Shown here: piece after piece, positions 6,906 through 21,045 of the stretch
Layout of the letters: each line of letters begins with the position of its first letter
Position numbering within the stretch: position 1 is the first letter of the stretch
Assembly (NCBI GenBank): GCA_964497615.1
Contig: CAZCEC010000036.1
Span: 1-60,665 of the forward strand
DNA: 60,665 bases
Direction of reading: 5' to 3'
From: CAZCEC01 sp964497615
GTDB lineage: Bacteria; Chloroflexota; Anaerolineae; Anaerolineales; UBA6663
Translations under genes and position numbers: made by a program
Notes under the pieces: model-generated
Database searches by the model: none
The model's input: only the letters and a program-made list of their open reading frames with translations
What the model was told of the DNA's origin: nothing

Positions 6906-8612
6906 TTACGTCAGCGCCTGCAGCACGTCGGCCAGCAGTTCGTCGTCCATGAATGATCCTTTTTGCAGCAGGGCCTCGATCTGGCCGGTGAGCCGGTCGC
7001 GCTCGGCCGGCTGCAATTCTTTGGCCGTCACCACGATGACGGGGATCTGCTCGGTGGCCGGGTCGGCGCGCAGGGCGTCCAGCACCGCGAAGCCATCCAT
7101 CTCCGGCATCATCAGGTCGAGCACCACCAGGTCGGGTCGCTGCTCGCGGATCAGGTCCAGCCCTTCGCGCCCGTTCACGGCCTGGTGAATCTCGTAATCG
7201 CCCTTGGCCTGGAGTATCCGGCGGATGAGCCGGGCCGCGTCAGGGTTATCGTCCACGATGGCGACCGAGCGGACGCGCTCATCCAGGCGCTGCAAGGCGG
7301 CCAGCAGTCCTTCCTGGGGGCGGGCCGCCATTTCCAGCGGCGCCTCGGCTGCCTCCGGGGCGGGCAGCTCGACATCGCGCGACCAGCCCTCGCCCAGAAT
7401 TTCGGTCTGGATGGGGAAGGTGTGGCCGCTGCAATTCACCACCACCACGTCGTCGGGACCGATGACGCCCTGGCGCACCAGCTTGATCAGCCCGGCAAAG
7501 GCCACCGCGGCGGCGGGCTCCATGGACAGGCCCTCCATCTTGGCCAGCACGTGCAGGGCGCGGTAGGCTTCCTCGTCGGTGACGCTCTCCATCACGCCGC
7601 CGTGCGCGGCGATGGCCTGGCGCAGCAAGCTGTAGCCGCGCCCGGGGTTGCCGGTGGCCAGCGTCGCGATGTGGGTGCGCGGGCTGCGGACGATATCGGG
7701 CTGCTCGGCGTTGCGCTTGTAGGCGGTAACCATGGGCGCACAACCCTCGGCCTGAATGCAGGCCAGCGCCGGCACCCGGTCAATCAGGCCCATCGCCGCC
7801 AACTCCTCAAAGCCCTTCATCGTGCCCACCGGCCCCAGCCCGCCGCTGACGGCCTGGATGTACCAGTCCGGTGCACGCCACGGGGTGACTGCCCCGTCCG
7901 TCTGCGGCTTGGGCCCAAGCCGGCGCGCCAATTGCTCGCCCAGCTCGAAGGCGATGGTCTTCATGCTTTCCACTGCCGCGATGCTGCGCAGACCGCGGTC
8001 GTAATACATGCCGCGCTGGGTGGCGAACTGCGCGGCCAACTCTTTGGCGCGGTCATAGGTGGCCGTCACTTTGATGACCTGCGCGCCATACAGGGCGCAC
8101 TCCCGCATCTTTTCCACCGGCACCAGCGAGGTCAGGAAGGCATACAGCTTGATGCCGGCCCGCGCGCAGTAGGCGGCGTAGGAGATGGCGACGTTGCCGG
8201 TGGAGGCTACCACCGCTTGGGTCAGTCCGTTCTCCTTCATCACCGAGACGGCCAGGGAGGCCTGCCGGTCCTTGAAGGAGCCTGTGGGTCCCTGGCGCTC
8301 ATCCTTGACAAACAGGTTGGGCCGGCCCAGCATCAGGCCCAGGTTGAGGGCCGGGATCAGCGGCGTGCCGCCCTCGCCCAGGCGGACGGCGTTCTCGAGG
8401 TCGCGCAGGGGCAGCAGTTCGTGATAGCGCCACAGGTCTTTGCTGCGCTGGGCCGTCAGCCCCGGCAGCACCGGCCCCAGCGCGGCATAGTCGTAGCGGG
8501 CCGACAGCCATTCGCTGTGGCAGTTGGGGCAGTTGAAGGCGCTGGTGGGCAGGGCAGGCCAAGCCTGCCCGCAGTCGGCGCAGACGAGCTCAAACGCGGC
8601 TGGCATGGGCAC
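6906..8612 (-). CDS. threonine synthase fused to a response-regulator receiver domain
   Basis: A 568-residue fusion. Residues ~10-35 form a CxxC...CxxC zinc ribbon (CADCGQAW, CPNCHSEW). Residues ~60-420 are a PLP-dependent threonine synthase with the pyridoxal lysine in GPTGSFKDR, the phosphate loop in STGNVAISYAA and a NCSGHTFP C-terminal strand. After a Pro/Ala/Glu linker, residues ~445-565 are a receiver domain: SVAIVDDN acid pair, phospho-acceptor Asp in VVLDLMMPEMDG, Thr in VIVVTAKE, and Lys in LLQKGSF where KP is usual. It should make threonine from O-phosphohomoserine, with the receiver allowing phosphorylation control or docking to the hybrid kinase encoded just upstream. The start is GTG at 8612, 4 bases after the kinase stop; ATG at 8606 is an alternative. 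It is the last of eight tightly packed genes. Confidence 0.88.
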   Translation of the reverse strand: MPMPAAFELVCADCGQAWPALPTSAFNCPNCHSEWLSARYDYAALGPVLPGLTAQRSKDLWRYHELLPLRDLENAVRLGEGGTPLIPALNLGLMLGRPNLFVKDERQGPTGSFKDRQASLAVSVMKENGLTQAVVASTGNVAISYAAYCARAGIKLYAFLTSLVPVEKMRECALYGAQVIKVTATYDRAKELAAQFATQRGMYYDRGLRSIAAVESMKTIAFELGEQLARRLGPKPQTDGAVTPWRAPDWYIQAVSGGLGPVGTMKGFEELAAMGLIDRVPALACIQAEGCAPMVTAYKRNAEQPDIVRSPRTHIATLATGNPGRGYSLLRQAIAAHGGVMESVTDEEAYRALHVLAKMEGLSMEPAAAVAFAGLIKLVRQGVIGPDDVVVVNCSGHTFPIQTEILGEGWSRDVELPAPEAAEAPLEMAARPQEGLLAALQRLDERVRSVAIVDDNPDAARLIRRILQAKGDYEIHQAVNGREGLDLIREQRPDLVVLDLMMPEMDGFAVLDALRADPATEQIPVIVVTAKELQPAERDRLTGQIEALLQKGSFMDDELLADVLQALT

Positions 8613-8616
8613 AGGC

Positions 8617-12295
<3,679 letters not shown>

Positions 12296-13042
12296 AGACG
12301 CTCAATTCCTCGGCCAGCGCCCGGTACTGCTGGGCCGCGCGGCTGTTCGGCGCGTAGGTGGTGATGGGTTGGCCAAAGACCTGGCTCTCGCGCAGTTTGG
12401 TATCCACTTCGATGGTGGTCTCCAGTAGGGCGCTGCCGAAGGCGGTCCGCATTTGCTCCAGGATGCTGCGGTGGACGCGGTTGCGGCGGTCGAACATTGT
12501 CACCATGATGCGGTAGCTGAGGTGCGGGTTGGTGCGGGTGCGCACCCGGCTCACCAAATCGAGCACTTCGCCCAGCCCATGCGTGGAGAAATACTCGCAC
12601 TGGGTCGGGATCAGGAGCATATCGGCGGCGGTGAAGGCGGTGTAGGGGATGGCGCTGAGGGACGGCGGGCAGTCCATCAAGACCACCTCATAGGGGTGGG
12701 CGCCGTTGAGGGCCTTGCGCAAGGTGTACTCGTAGTTTTGGCGGACCGTCAGGAACTTCTCCACCAGGTGCATTTCCGGGTTGGCCGGCAGGATGTCCAG
12801 ACCGGGGACGGGCGTCTCGCGGCTGACGCTCACCGGGCTGAGGTTGCCCAACAGCACATCGGCCACGCCGCGCCGCAGGTGGGCGGCCTTGAGGCCCAGC
12901 GACAGGCTGAGGTTGGCCTGCGGGTCCAGGTCCATCGCCAGCACGTCATAGCCGCGCTCCACCAGGGCCGCGCCCAACGAGACGCAGGTCGTGGTCTTGG
13001 CCACGCCGCCCTTCTGATTGCTGACTGCGATAACGGTTCTCA

Positions 13043-16000
13043 TCAGACGCTACCCTCGCTCGGGCCGTGCTTGTGAGCGCCATTGGCGCCCGCCGGCTTG
13101 CCGTGACTGCCGTTCGTGCCCAGATCGGCGTGGCTGCCGTTGGACTTCAATTCTCCAGTACCGTCCGGCGCGCCGCCGCTGGCTGGCTTGTCGGCGCCGG
13201 ATGGGCCATTGGCCGCTCCAGGCAGCGCCAGCCGCACCGCGGCCTTGCCCGCCCCCAGCGCCTGCCGCAGTTCGGTCACGGCCGTGCGCAGCATGGCATC
13301 CATATCGCCCGCCGCCCGGATCTTGCTGGTGATCTCCACCACCAGGGCCTCGCGCCGCGCCTGCCGGGCCGTCTGGTCGAACAGGCGCGCATTCTGCAAG
13401 GCCACCGCCAACTGGTCGGCAATCGTCACCAGGATGGCGACTTCGTCGACGCCGAACACAAAGGGCCGGTCGCTCTGCACGTCCAGCGCGCCCACCACCG
13501 TCTCGCCGCTCAGCAAGGGCACCACCGCCTCGGCCCGCGTGTCGGGCAGCAGCGGGTTCTTGAAGTGATTGGGGTCGGCCGTCACGTCCTGCACCACCAC
13601 CGGCTGGCGCGTGGCCGTGGCTGTGCCCACCAGCGACCGCGAACCCACGCCCAGTTTGTGGCGCCGGGCCTTGAGGGCCGCGCCGGCCGCGCCAGTGGAC
13701 TCGCGCAGCACGGCCACCTGGCTCCCGGGGTCCACCGTGAAGACCGAGGCATGATAGAAGCCAAACCGGTCGCGGATCAGGTTGATGGTGGTGGCCAGCA
13801 GTTCCTCGCGGTTGAGGGAGACGGTCATGGCGCGGGCCACATCGGCGGCGGCGGCCAGCAGTTGCGCGCGGCGCTGGGCCGTTTCCTGCGCCGCCTTCAA
13901 TTCGGCTTCGGCTTGCCGGCGGGCGGTGATGTCGAACATGATGCCGCGCGTGGACACCAGCCGGCCGGCGGGGTCCGGCACGGCCTGCGCCTGGTTGTGG
14001 AACCACACCACCCGGCCGTCGCGCGTCAGCGAGCGGTACTCCAGGTCCAGGGTCGTTCCGGCCACGCTGTGCTGGGCCACGGCCCGCAGCACGCGCTCGC
14101 GGTCCTCCGGATGCAGCAGGCTAACCCACAAATTGGGATCGGCCAGCCACTCCTCCGGCGAGTAGCCCAGCAGCGACTGCACCGGCGGGCTGATGTACGT
14201 CATGCGGCCCAGGGTTTGGCCCGGCGCCACTTCCATCGCGTAGATGACGGCCGGAAGCTGCTCCACCAGCGAGCGGTAGCGCTCCTCGGCGGCGCGCAGG
14301 CGCTCGTCCGCGGCCTTGCGCTCGGTGATGTCCTCCGAGATGGACAGCAGATACTGGGGCTTGCCAGTCTCGTCGGCGATGGGGATCTTGCGGGTGTGGA
14401 GCACCCGCGCGCCGCGCCCGCGCGTTTCCACCGGCTGTTCCGGCACTTCCACCAACTCCATGCCGGCCAGCACGCGCCGGTCGTCCTCGGCCAGCAGGCC
14501 GGCCGCGTCGGTGGCGAAGAACTCGTGGTCGCTGCGGCCCAGGATTTCGTCCCGGGCAATGCCCAGCACCGCCTCGCTGGCCCGGTTCCAGCGCACGTAG
14601 CGCAGGTCGTAAGCGTCCTTCACTGATAGGGTCACCGGCAGGTTCTCGATCACCGAGTCCAGGAAGGCCTGGGTGCGCTGGGTGGCGGTCAGCAGTTGGG
14701 CGTTGCGCAGGGCGATGGCGAGTTGGTCCGTCATCGTTTGCAGCACGGCCACGTCGGCCTGGGTGAAGGCATTGGCCCGCGTGGACTGCACGTCCAGCGC
14801 GCCTAGCACCGTATCGCCCACCACCAGGGGCAGGGCCATTTCGGAGCGCGTCTCCGGCAGCAGCGGGTTGGCAAAGCGCACCGGCTCCGCGCCCACGTCC
14901 AGGGCAATGCGCGGCTGGCGGTTGGCAGTCGCCCAGCCCACCATCGAGTTGCCGCCCACCTCCAGCCGGTGCTGGCGCGCCAACAGCACCCGGCCCGCCT
15001 CCCCGGTGGCGTGCCGCAGCCGCGCCCAGCTTGACCCGGCGTCTACCAGGAACAGGGCGGCATAGTACACGCCCGTGCTGTTGGCAAACCGGTCGCGGAT
15101 GAGCTCGACCGACTCCACGATCAAGGCGTCGGGGTCGGTGGCCGAGATGGCGGTCCGGCTGACGTCGGCGGCGGTGGCGAGCTGCTCGGCGCGGCGCTGG
15201 GTCTCGGCGAATAGGCGGGCGCTTTGCAGGGCTACGCCCACGTTGGCGGCCACCGTGCTCAGCAGGCGGGCATCGGCCTCGCCAAAGGCCCCCTCCTGGT
15301 CGAGGTCCTGCACGGAGATGACGCCCAGCACCTCCTCGCCGGCCTGGACGGGCACGGCCAGGAACGAGCGCGCCGGCCGCCCCGTGACCTTGGCGCCCAA
15401 CTCGGCCACGCGGCGCTCGGCGTCGCGCTCGATGAGCAGGGGGGCGCGCTGCTGGATCACCAGGGACGTAAGGCCCTCGCCCAGCGGGAACGGGTCCACG
15501 CTGACGCGCGCGCCGCTGTCAATCATGTAGGGGATTGAGATCATCTGCGTGGCGCGGTCGTACAGCGCGAGATAGGCGCTGTCGCGGTTGAATGCCTGCC
15601 GCAGCTTGTCCACCACCAGTTCCACCAGGGTCTGCTCATCGAGCTGGCCCGACAGGCCCTGGCTGATGTCGTTGATGACGGCCAGTTCCTCGGCGCGCTG
15701 CTGGGTTTGGGCGAACAGGCGCGCATTCTGGATGGCGACACCGACGTTGGCGGCGATCGTCGTCAACAAGCGGGCGTCGCTCTCGCTGAACCGGCCTTCG
15801 TGCTCGATGTCCTGCACGCACAACACGCCGATGACGTCCGCGCCGGAGGTGATGGGCACCCCCAGCCACGACTGGGCCGGCGCGCCCTGTTGCAGCGCGC
15901 CCAGTTCCGTCGTGCGGCGCAGGGAGTCGCGGTTGATGAGCAGGGGCTCGCGGCTCTGGATGACGATGGAGGTCAGGCCCTGGCCCAACTGCCGCGGCTC

Positions 16001-18226
16001 CACCGTCAGCCGCTCGCCCGCTTCCACGAAGTACGGGAAACTGATCTCACCGGTGCGGCTGTCGTACAGCGCCACAAAACCGTTGTTGGAGTCGAACGTC
16101 TCAAAGACCTTCTCGCCCACCAGCGGCAGCAGGTCTTCCAGGCTCGATTGCGCCGTGAGCGCCTGGCTGATGGTGTTGATGGCGCCCAGTTCGGTCAGGC
16201 GCTGCTGCGTTTCCGCGAACAGGCGGGCGTTCTCCAGCGTGGAGGCGGACTGGGCCGCGTACAGCAGGGCGATGCGCTCGTCGTCGGCGGAGAAGGTCGT
16301 GTCGGCCCCGGATTGCGTCAGCGCCAGCACGCCCTGAACCTGCCCTTGCCAGGTCATGGGCACCACCAGCGCCGCGGTCTGTCCATTCCCGTTCCGGCCC
16401 GGCTCAGCGCGCAGGGCCTGCCCGCTGGCATACACCTGTCCGGCCAGCCCTTCGCCGATCTTCACCCGCTGGCCGGCGGCCGCGGCGCTGCCCTGTCCCA
16501 CGCTGGCAGTGACGCGCAGTTCGAGCTCTTCCTCATCCACCGGCAGCCACACCCCGGCGTCGTCCACCGCGAACAGCCGCTGCGCGCCGCGCACGACCTG
16601 TTCCAGGGCCTGGTCGGTGTTGAATTGCGGACCGGTCAGTTCGATGGCCGCTTCGGACAGGGCCGCCAGTTGCAGCGCGCGGGCGCGCGTCTGCTCAAAG
16701 AGTTGGGCGCTTTCCAGGGCCAGCGCCATGCGGTCGGCGATGGCGGTGGTAAGTTCCATATCGTCGGCGGACCACATCTCGCCCGAACGCTTGAGTTCCA
16801 GCACGCCGATGCGCTGATCGCCGAATTGCAGCGGCACCGTCAGGGTCTCGCCCGCGGCCTGGCCGTCCTCGGCCGTGCTGGCCGCAGGCTCGCTCTCGAG
16901 CTCGCGCACCGCCACGCCGTCGTAATGGAATGCCGCCGGCCCCTCCGCCCCGGCCACTCCCGCGGTGCGGCGCGTCGCCTGTTGCAGCGCCTGGAGTTCT
17001 TCCAGCCGGCGCTGCGTCTCTTGCAGCAGCCGCGCGTTCTCAATCGCCAGGCCGATCTGGTCCGCCAGGCTTTGCAGCACGCTGGCGTCCTCGTCGGTGA
17101 AGGCGTTGGTTTCTGTGGACTGCACGTCGAGCGCGCCGACGATCACGCCGCGCGCGCGCAGGGGCACAGCCATTTCGGAGTGCGTCTCGGGCAGGTCCGG
17201 GTTGGCGAAGTGAACGGCATCCGCGCCCACATCCAGCGCAATGCGCGGCCGGCCCGCGCTGGTGACGTAGCCCACCAGGCCCTCTTGGCCCACGCGCAGC
17301 CGGTGGCCGCGGGCGAGCATGGTTTGGCCGCCCTGGCTGTTGGCGGCGCGCAGCACCGCCCATTCGCGCGCATCGTCCAGCAGAAACACGCCGGCATGAT
17401 AGAAATTGAACCGCTGGCTGACGGCCTGGACCACGGCGTTCAGCAGGGCGGGGACGTCGTTCAGGCCGGCCATGGCCTGAGCCACTTCGGCATTCAGGGC
17501 CAGCAGGCTGGCGCGCCGGGCCGCGGCGCGGGCCAGGGCGGCCTGCTGCGCCTCCGCCTCCCGCGCCTCGCGGTGGGCGGCCTCCAGGTCGGCGGCTTGC
17601 GCGGCGAGTGCGGCCTGGGCGGCCTCCAGCCGGGCCATCTCCTCGCCGGCGCCGGCTGCCATTTGCCGCGAAGCCAGGAACAGCCGCTGCGGGATCATCA
17701 CCGCCACCATCACCAGCAGCAGGCTGGCCGCGCCTGCCACCCAGTTCAAGATGAGGGCCGAGTCGTTTGGCCCGGCGGCCAGCCAGCCGAGGCTAAAGGC
17801 CGCGGCCGTTGCCAGCCAGGTGAGCACCGCCGCCACCGCCGCCCCCAGGCCGGCCCGCGTGCCGAACACCGCCATGGTGATGACGGTGAAGCCCAGGAGG
17901 TACACCCGCCCCGCGCCGCCCAGCCCCAGCGTCACCAGGCTGACCACCGACACCGCATACATAACGCCCACGAAGATGCCGCCGCGCAGGGCAAACGGCA
18001 GCCGCCGGCCCAGCGTTAGCCCCAGCAGGATGACAAAGATGACGCCGTAGATGGCCGTGCCGCCCCAATCGGGCAGGGCCAGCGACGAGAGCGCATTGGT
18101 CACCAGGGCCAGCAGCGCCACCACCACCGTGCCGCGCAGAATGTGGTGCAGGGCCTCTTCGCGCGTGGCCAGCACGGCGGCCCGCTGTTCGGGGGTAGGG
18201 TTGGGGCGCGTGAGGGGAGCGGTCAT
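13043..18226 (-). CDS. giant membrane multi-GAF/PAS sensor without kinase domain
   Basis: A 1727-residue protein. Residues ~25-185 hold about six membrane helices. A coiled coil rich in Ala/Glu follows (~190-235), then about six GAF modules (one shortened, ~415-505), two PAS modules (~1175-1420, with DITERK and DITARRQAEAEL exits) and a seventh GAF (~1430-1600). Many GAF cores repeat the same segments: FYHAGVFLLDD, GHRLRVG, PRIALDVGADAVHFANP, GALDVQS. It ends with a helix-strand stub (~1605-1650) and a Gly/Asn/Ser/His-rich tail. No HisKA, HATPase, GGDEF or phosphatase domain is present in any frame. It must act by passing conformational signals to other proteins, most likely the hybrid kinase. 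The ATG overlaps the previous gene by 4 bases. Confidence 0.88.
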   Translation of the reverse strand: MTAPLTRPNPTPEQRAAVLATREEALHHILRGTVVVALLALVTNALSSLALPDWGGTAIYGVIFVILLGLTLGRRLPFALRGGIFVGVMYAVSVVSLVTLGLGGAGRVYLLGFTVITMAVFGTRAGLGAAVAAVLTWLATAAAFSLGWLAAGPNDSALILNWVAGAASLLLVMVAVMIPQRLFLASRQMAAGAGEEMARLEAAQAALAAQAADLEAAHREAREAEAQQAALARAAARRASLLALNAEVAQAMAGLNDVPALLNAVVQAVSQRFNFYHAGVFLLDDAREWAVLRAANSQGGQTMLARGHRLRVGQEGLVGYVTSAGRPRIALDVGADAVHFANPDLPETHSEMAVPLRARGVIVGALDVQSTETNAFTDEDASVLQSLADQIGLAIENARLLQETQRRLEELQALQQATRRTAGVAGAEGPAAFHYDGVAVRELESEPAASTAEDGQAAGETLTVPLQFGDQRIGVLELKRSGEMWSADDMELTTAIADRMALALESAQLFEQTRARALQLAALSEAAIELTGPQFNTDQALEQVVRGAQRLFAVDDAGVWLPVDEEELELRVTASVGQGSAAAAGQRVKIGEGLAGQVYASGQALRAEPGRNGNGQTAALVVPMTWQGQVQGVLALTQSGADTTFSADDERIALLYAAQSASTLENARLFAETQQRLTELGAINTISQALTAQSSLEDLLPLVGEKVFETFDSNNGFVALYDSRTGEISFPYFVEAGERLTVEPRQLGQGLTSIVIQSREPLLINRDSLRRTTELGALQQGAPAQSWLGVPITSGADVIGVLCVQDIEHEGRFSESDARLLTTIAANVGVAIQNARLFAQTQQRAEELAVINDISQGLSGQLDEQTLVELVVDKLRQAFNRDSAYLALYDRATQMISIPYMIDSGARVSVDPFPLGEGLTSLVIQQRAPLLIERDAERRVAELGAKVTGRPARSFLAVPVQAGEEVLGVISVQDLDQEGAFGEADARLLSTVAANVGVALQSARLFAETQRRAEQLATAADVSRTAISATDPDALIVESVELIRDRFANSTGVYYAALFLVDAGSSWARLRHATGEAGRVLLARQHRLEVGGNSMVGWATANRQPRIALDVGAEPVRFANPLLPETRSEMALPLVVGDTVLGALDVQSTRANAFTQADVAVLQTMTDQLAIALRNAQLLTATQRTQAFLDSVIENLPVTLSVKDAYDLRYVRWNRASEAVLGIARDEILGRSDHEFFATDAAGLLAEDDRRVLAGMELVEVPEQPVETRGRGARVLHTRKIPIADETGKPQYLLSISEDITERKAADERLRAAEERYRSLVEQLPAVIYAMEVAPGQTLGRMTYISPPVQSLLGYSPEEWLADPNLWVSLLHPEDRERVLRAVAQHSVAGTTLDLEYRSLTRDGRVVWFHNQAQAVPDPAGRLVSTRGIMFDITARRQAEAELKAAQETAQRRAQLLAAAADVARAMTVSLNREELLATTINLIRDRFGFYHASVFTVDPGSQVAVLRESTGAAGAALKARRHKLGVGSRSLVGTATATRQPVVVQDVTADPNHFKNPLLPDTRAEAVVPLLSGETVVGALDVQSDRPFVFGVDEVAILVTIADQLAVALQNARLFDQTARQARREALVVEITSKIRAAGDMDAMLRTAVTELRQALGAGKAAVRLALPGAANGPSGADKPASGGAPDGTGELKSNGSHADLGTNGSHGKPAGANGAHKHGPSEGSV

Positions 18227-21045
18227 GCTTCACCCTCTGGCCGCAGCCCCGAGGTGCCGCGCCGCTGGGGGCCGTTTGACGGGCCGTTGCCGGCCGGCTG
18301 GTCGCTGGCCTCGCCGGCCAGCCGCACCACCACCTCGGTCGCGCCCAGGGCGCGGCCCAGTTCGCGCATGCCGCTGTGCACCACCGCGGTGGGGTTCAGG
18401 GTGGCGCGCATCTGGTAGGTGATTTCGTTGATGAGTTGCTCGCGCACGCGGCGGCGCTGCGTTTCTTCCAGCAGGGCGGCGCTTTCCAGCGCGGCGGCCA
18501 CCTGGGCGGCAATGGTGCCCAACGCGGCTTTCTCCTCGGTGGTCCACTGCTCCGGCCGGCGGCCATGCACCTCGATGACGCCCACCTGCCGGTCGCGCAA
18601 TTGCAGGGGCACCCGCAACGGCTCGCCGCCGTAGCTGATCAGGGTCGCCTCCATCGGCGCCGGTTCGTAGACGGCCTCCTGCTGCTGGCCGCGAAGGAGG
18701 GTGCGCCAACTGTCGCCGGCCAGGCGCTGGTAAAGGCCGCTCACCTCTGCCAGGCTGGCTTCCGTGCGCTCGAAGAGCTGCGCATTTTCGATGGCGACGC
18801 TGAGCTGGTCAGCCAGGGTCTGGAGCACCTGGATATCGCCCGGCTCAAACGCCTGGGCTTCGCGGCTCTGCACGTCCAGCGCGCCCACCAGCCGGTCGCC
18901 CACGATCAGCGGGATGGCCAGCTCCGAGCGCGTGTCGGGCAGCAGCGGGTTCTTGAAGTGGAATGGGTCCTCGGCCACGTCCAGCGCCACGCGCGGCTGG
19001 CGGTGGGCCGTAATCCAGCCGATGAGCGACTGCGAGCCAAGGGCCAGGCGGTGGCCGCGTGCCTTGAGTTGCGCGCCCACCGGGCCGGTCGATTCGCGCA
19101 ACACCGCATACTGCCCGGCCTCGTCCATCAGGAAGATCGAGGCGTGGTAGTAGCCAAAGCGCTCGCGGATAAGCTCCAGCGCCAGCCGCAGCAGATCGTC
19201 CAGGTTGCGCACCGAGGCGGTGGCGCGGCTGATGTCGGCCGCCGCCTGAAGCTGGCCCGTGCGCTCGGCCACGCGGTCTTCCAGCGTGCTCACCAGTTCG
19301 TTCAGGCGTTCGGTCATGCCGTTGAACGTCCGTGCCAGGGTGCCGATCTCGTCCCGCGCGCCGACCACGGCGCGCACCGCCAAGTCGCCGCCGGCCACGC
19401 GCTCGGCCGTGTTGATCAGCCGGGTGATGGGGTCGGACAGCACCTGCGCCGCGGCAATAGCCACGCCCGTCACCACCAGGGCGATGATGGCCGCCAGGGT
19501 CAGCGTGGCCTGGGTCTGCCGCTGCACGGGCGCCAGGAAAACGTCCTGCGGCTGGAAGAAGGCCAACTTCCAGGGGAAGGTGCTCAGGCTCACTACTGCC
19601 ACCTGGTTGAGGCGGTTGCCGGTAGCCACGTCCTGCGCGGTGAAGAAGGGCTGTCCGTCACTGGCGGCCAGCCCGGCGGCCAATTCGGGCAGATTGCTGG
19701 AGTAGTTGAAGTTGGCCAGCGTGGGCAGCCGGTATTGCGCCTGGAGCGCGGCAATTTGCTCCGCCGTGGCCGGTCCGGCGAGTTGGAAGGTGGTGCTGAT
19801 ATTGGTGCCATGCGCCAGGTGAATGCCGTACTCGTCGAACAGCACGCCAAACGACTCCGGGCCAGCCAGTCCATTCGACTGCTCGACGATGTTTTGCAGC
19901 ACCGCGCCCTGGATCTCGCGGATGGCGGCGGCCTGGTAGCGCGCCACCAGCACGCCCAACGGGCGCGGATTGCCCGAGACGCGCACCACCATACTCACGT
20001 AGAAGTCGCCCTGTTCTGAGTTCCGCTCGATGCGCAGCGGCGAAACATACGATTGGCCCAGCGCCATGGCCTGGATGAAGAAGTCCTTGTCGCTGTGGTC
20101 CTCGCCAATGTCCAGCGTGGAGGTCGAGCGCAGCACCAGGCCGGCATTGTCCAGGAGCATGTAGGCGCGGGCGCGGGTGTCGCGCAATTGCCAGGTGTTC
20201 ATGGCAGCGCGCAGTTCGCGTTCGGCGTCGCTGCCCTGGCGCGCCTCCGGCGGCAGGCTCAGATATTCAATCGTCACCGGCTGCTGGGCCTCGGTCTGCA
20301 CGATGGAGCGGGCGTTGTCGAAGTAGGCATCCAGGCTTTGGGCCGTCAGCGCGGCTGCGCCCCGCAGGGCTTCGTTCGCGGCGTCGGTCAGAGCCTGGGT
20401 GTTGGCACGCGCATTGAAGGCGGCCACGACCGCCAGAGGCACCAGCGCCACCGCCAGGAACGAGATGATCAGCTTGGCGCGCAGGCTCAGGTCGGCCAGG
20501 ATTCGCAGCACGTAGAAGGCATAGGCCAGGCCTAACAGCGCCGCGATGATGGGCGTGGCGGCGGCCAGGGCCGGCACGGCGGCCCGGAAGCTCATGCTGC
20601 CCGCCAGGGCAAAGTCCTCAAATACGACGATGACGCTGGTGGCCAGCGCCGCGGCCATCACCGCCCAAAAGCCGCGGCGGGGCAGGTTGCCGCTGATGAC
20701 GGCGGCGGTGAGCACCGGCGCGATGACGGCCAGCGAAACGCCCAGGCCCTCCACCAGCCCGCCAATGGCGATCAGGGTAATCAGGAAGGCCGCCGCCGTG
20801 AGCGCCACGCCCTGCGCCCCGCGGCCCTGCCGCGCCAGCACCAGCCCCACGCCGGCCGCCGCCCCAAAGCCCAACACGATCCCGGCAATGGCGAACAACT
20901 GCCAGCCCCCCACCGTCACCGCCAGGAACCACGAAACAACGTCGTAAACCACGATGCCGCCCAGCATCAGCAAGATGGAGCGCAAGGCCAATGGGGAAGT
21001 CTTCGCGCCGTTACGGGCTGCGGGGGAAGGCGGCTGGCTGTTCAT
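18223..21045 (-). CDS. membrane sensor: multi-TM, dCache-like, HAMP, two GAF, no kinase
   Basis: A 940-residue protein. Residues ~20-190 contain about six membrane helices. Another helix (LIISFLAVALVPLAVVAAFN) follows, then an extracytoplasmic double-Cache-like region (~220-500, with ARAYMLLDNAGLVLRS and DHSDKDFFIQA), a closing helix, HAMP (~535-590, DPITRLINTAERVAGGDL), GAF (~610-765, FGYYHASIFLMDEAGQYAVL) and a short second GAF (~790-860). It ends with the same helix-strand stub (MRELGRALGATEVVVRLAG) and low-complexity tail as its neighbours. No transmitter domain is present. It probably senses a small ligand outside the cell. The ATG at 21045 directly abuts the previous stop. The 3' end overlaps the next gene by 4 bases. 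Confidence 0.87.
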   Translation of the reverse strand: MNSQPPSPAARNGAKTSPLALRSILLMLGGIVVYDVVSWFLAVTVGGWQLFAIAGIVLGFGAAAGVGLVLARQGRGAQGVALTAAAFLITLIAIGGLVEGLGVSLAVIAPVLTAAVISGNLPRRGFWAVMAAALATSVIVVFEDFALAGSMSFRAAVPALAAATPIIAALLGLAYAFYVLRILADLSLRAKLIISFLAVALVPLAVVAAFNARANTQALTDAANEALRGAAALTAQSLDAYFDNARSIVQTEAQQPVTIEYLSLPPEARQGSDAERELRAAMNTWQLRDTRARAYMLLDNAGLVLRSTSTLDIGEDHSDKDFFIQAMALGQSYVSPLRIERNSEQGDFYVSMVVRVSGNPRPLGVLVARYQAAAIREIQGAVLQNIVEQSNGLAGPESFGVLFDEYGIHLAHGTNISTTFQLAGPATAEQIAALQAQYRLPTLANFNYSSNLPELAAGLAASDGQPFFTAQDVATGNRLNQVAVVSLSTFPWKLAFFQPQDVFLAPVQRQTQATLTLAAIIALVVTGVAIAAAQVLSDPITRLINTAERVAGGDLAVRAVVGARDEIGTLARTFNGMTERLNELVSTLEDRVAERTGQLQAAADISRATASVRNLDDLLRLALELIRERFGYYHASIFLMDEAGQYAVLRESTGPVGAQLKARGHRLALGSQSLIGWITAHRQPRVALDVAEDPFHFKNPLLPDTRSELAIPLIVGDRLVGALDVQSREAQAFEPGDIQVLQTLADQLSVAIENAQLFERTEASLAEVSGLYQRLAGDSWRTLLRGQQQEAVYEPAPMEATLISYGGEPLRVPLQLRDRQVGVIEVHGRRPEQWTTEEKAALGTIAAQVAAALESAALLEETQRRRVREQLINEITYQMRATLNPTAVVHSGMRELGRALGATEVVVRLAGEASDQPAGNGPSNGPQRRGTSGLRPEGEA

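Noticed and set aside
15707..18019. 770-codon plus-strand open frame under the giant sensor
   Set aside because: High GC keeps the antisense frame open; composition is typical of a shadow frame.
13043..18226. Kinase domain hidden by a frameshift at the end of the giant sensor
   Set aside because: The frame runs to a TGA that overlaps the ParA start; no H-box or ATP-lid wording is present in other frames there.
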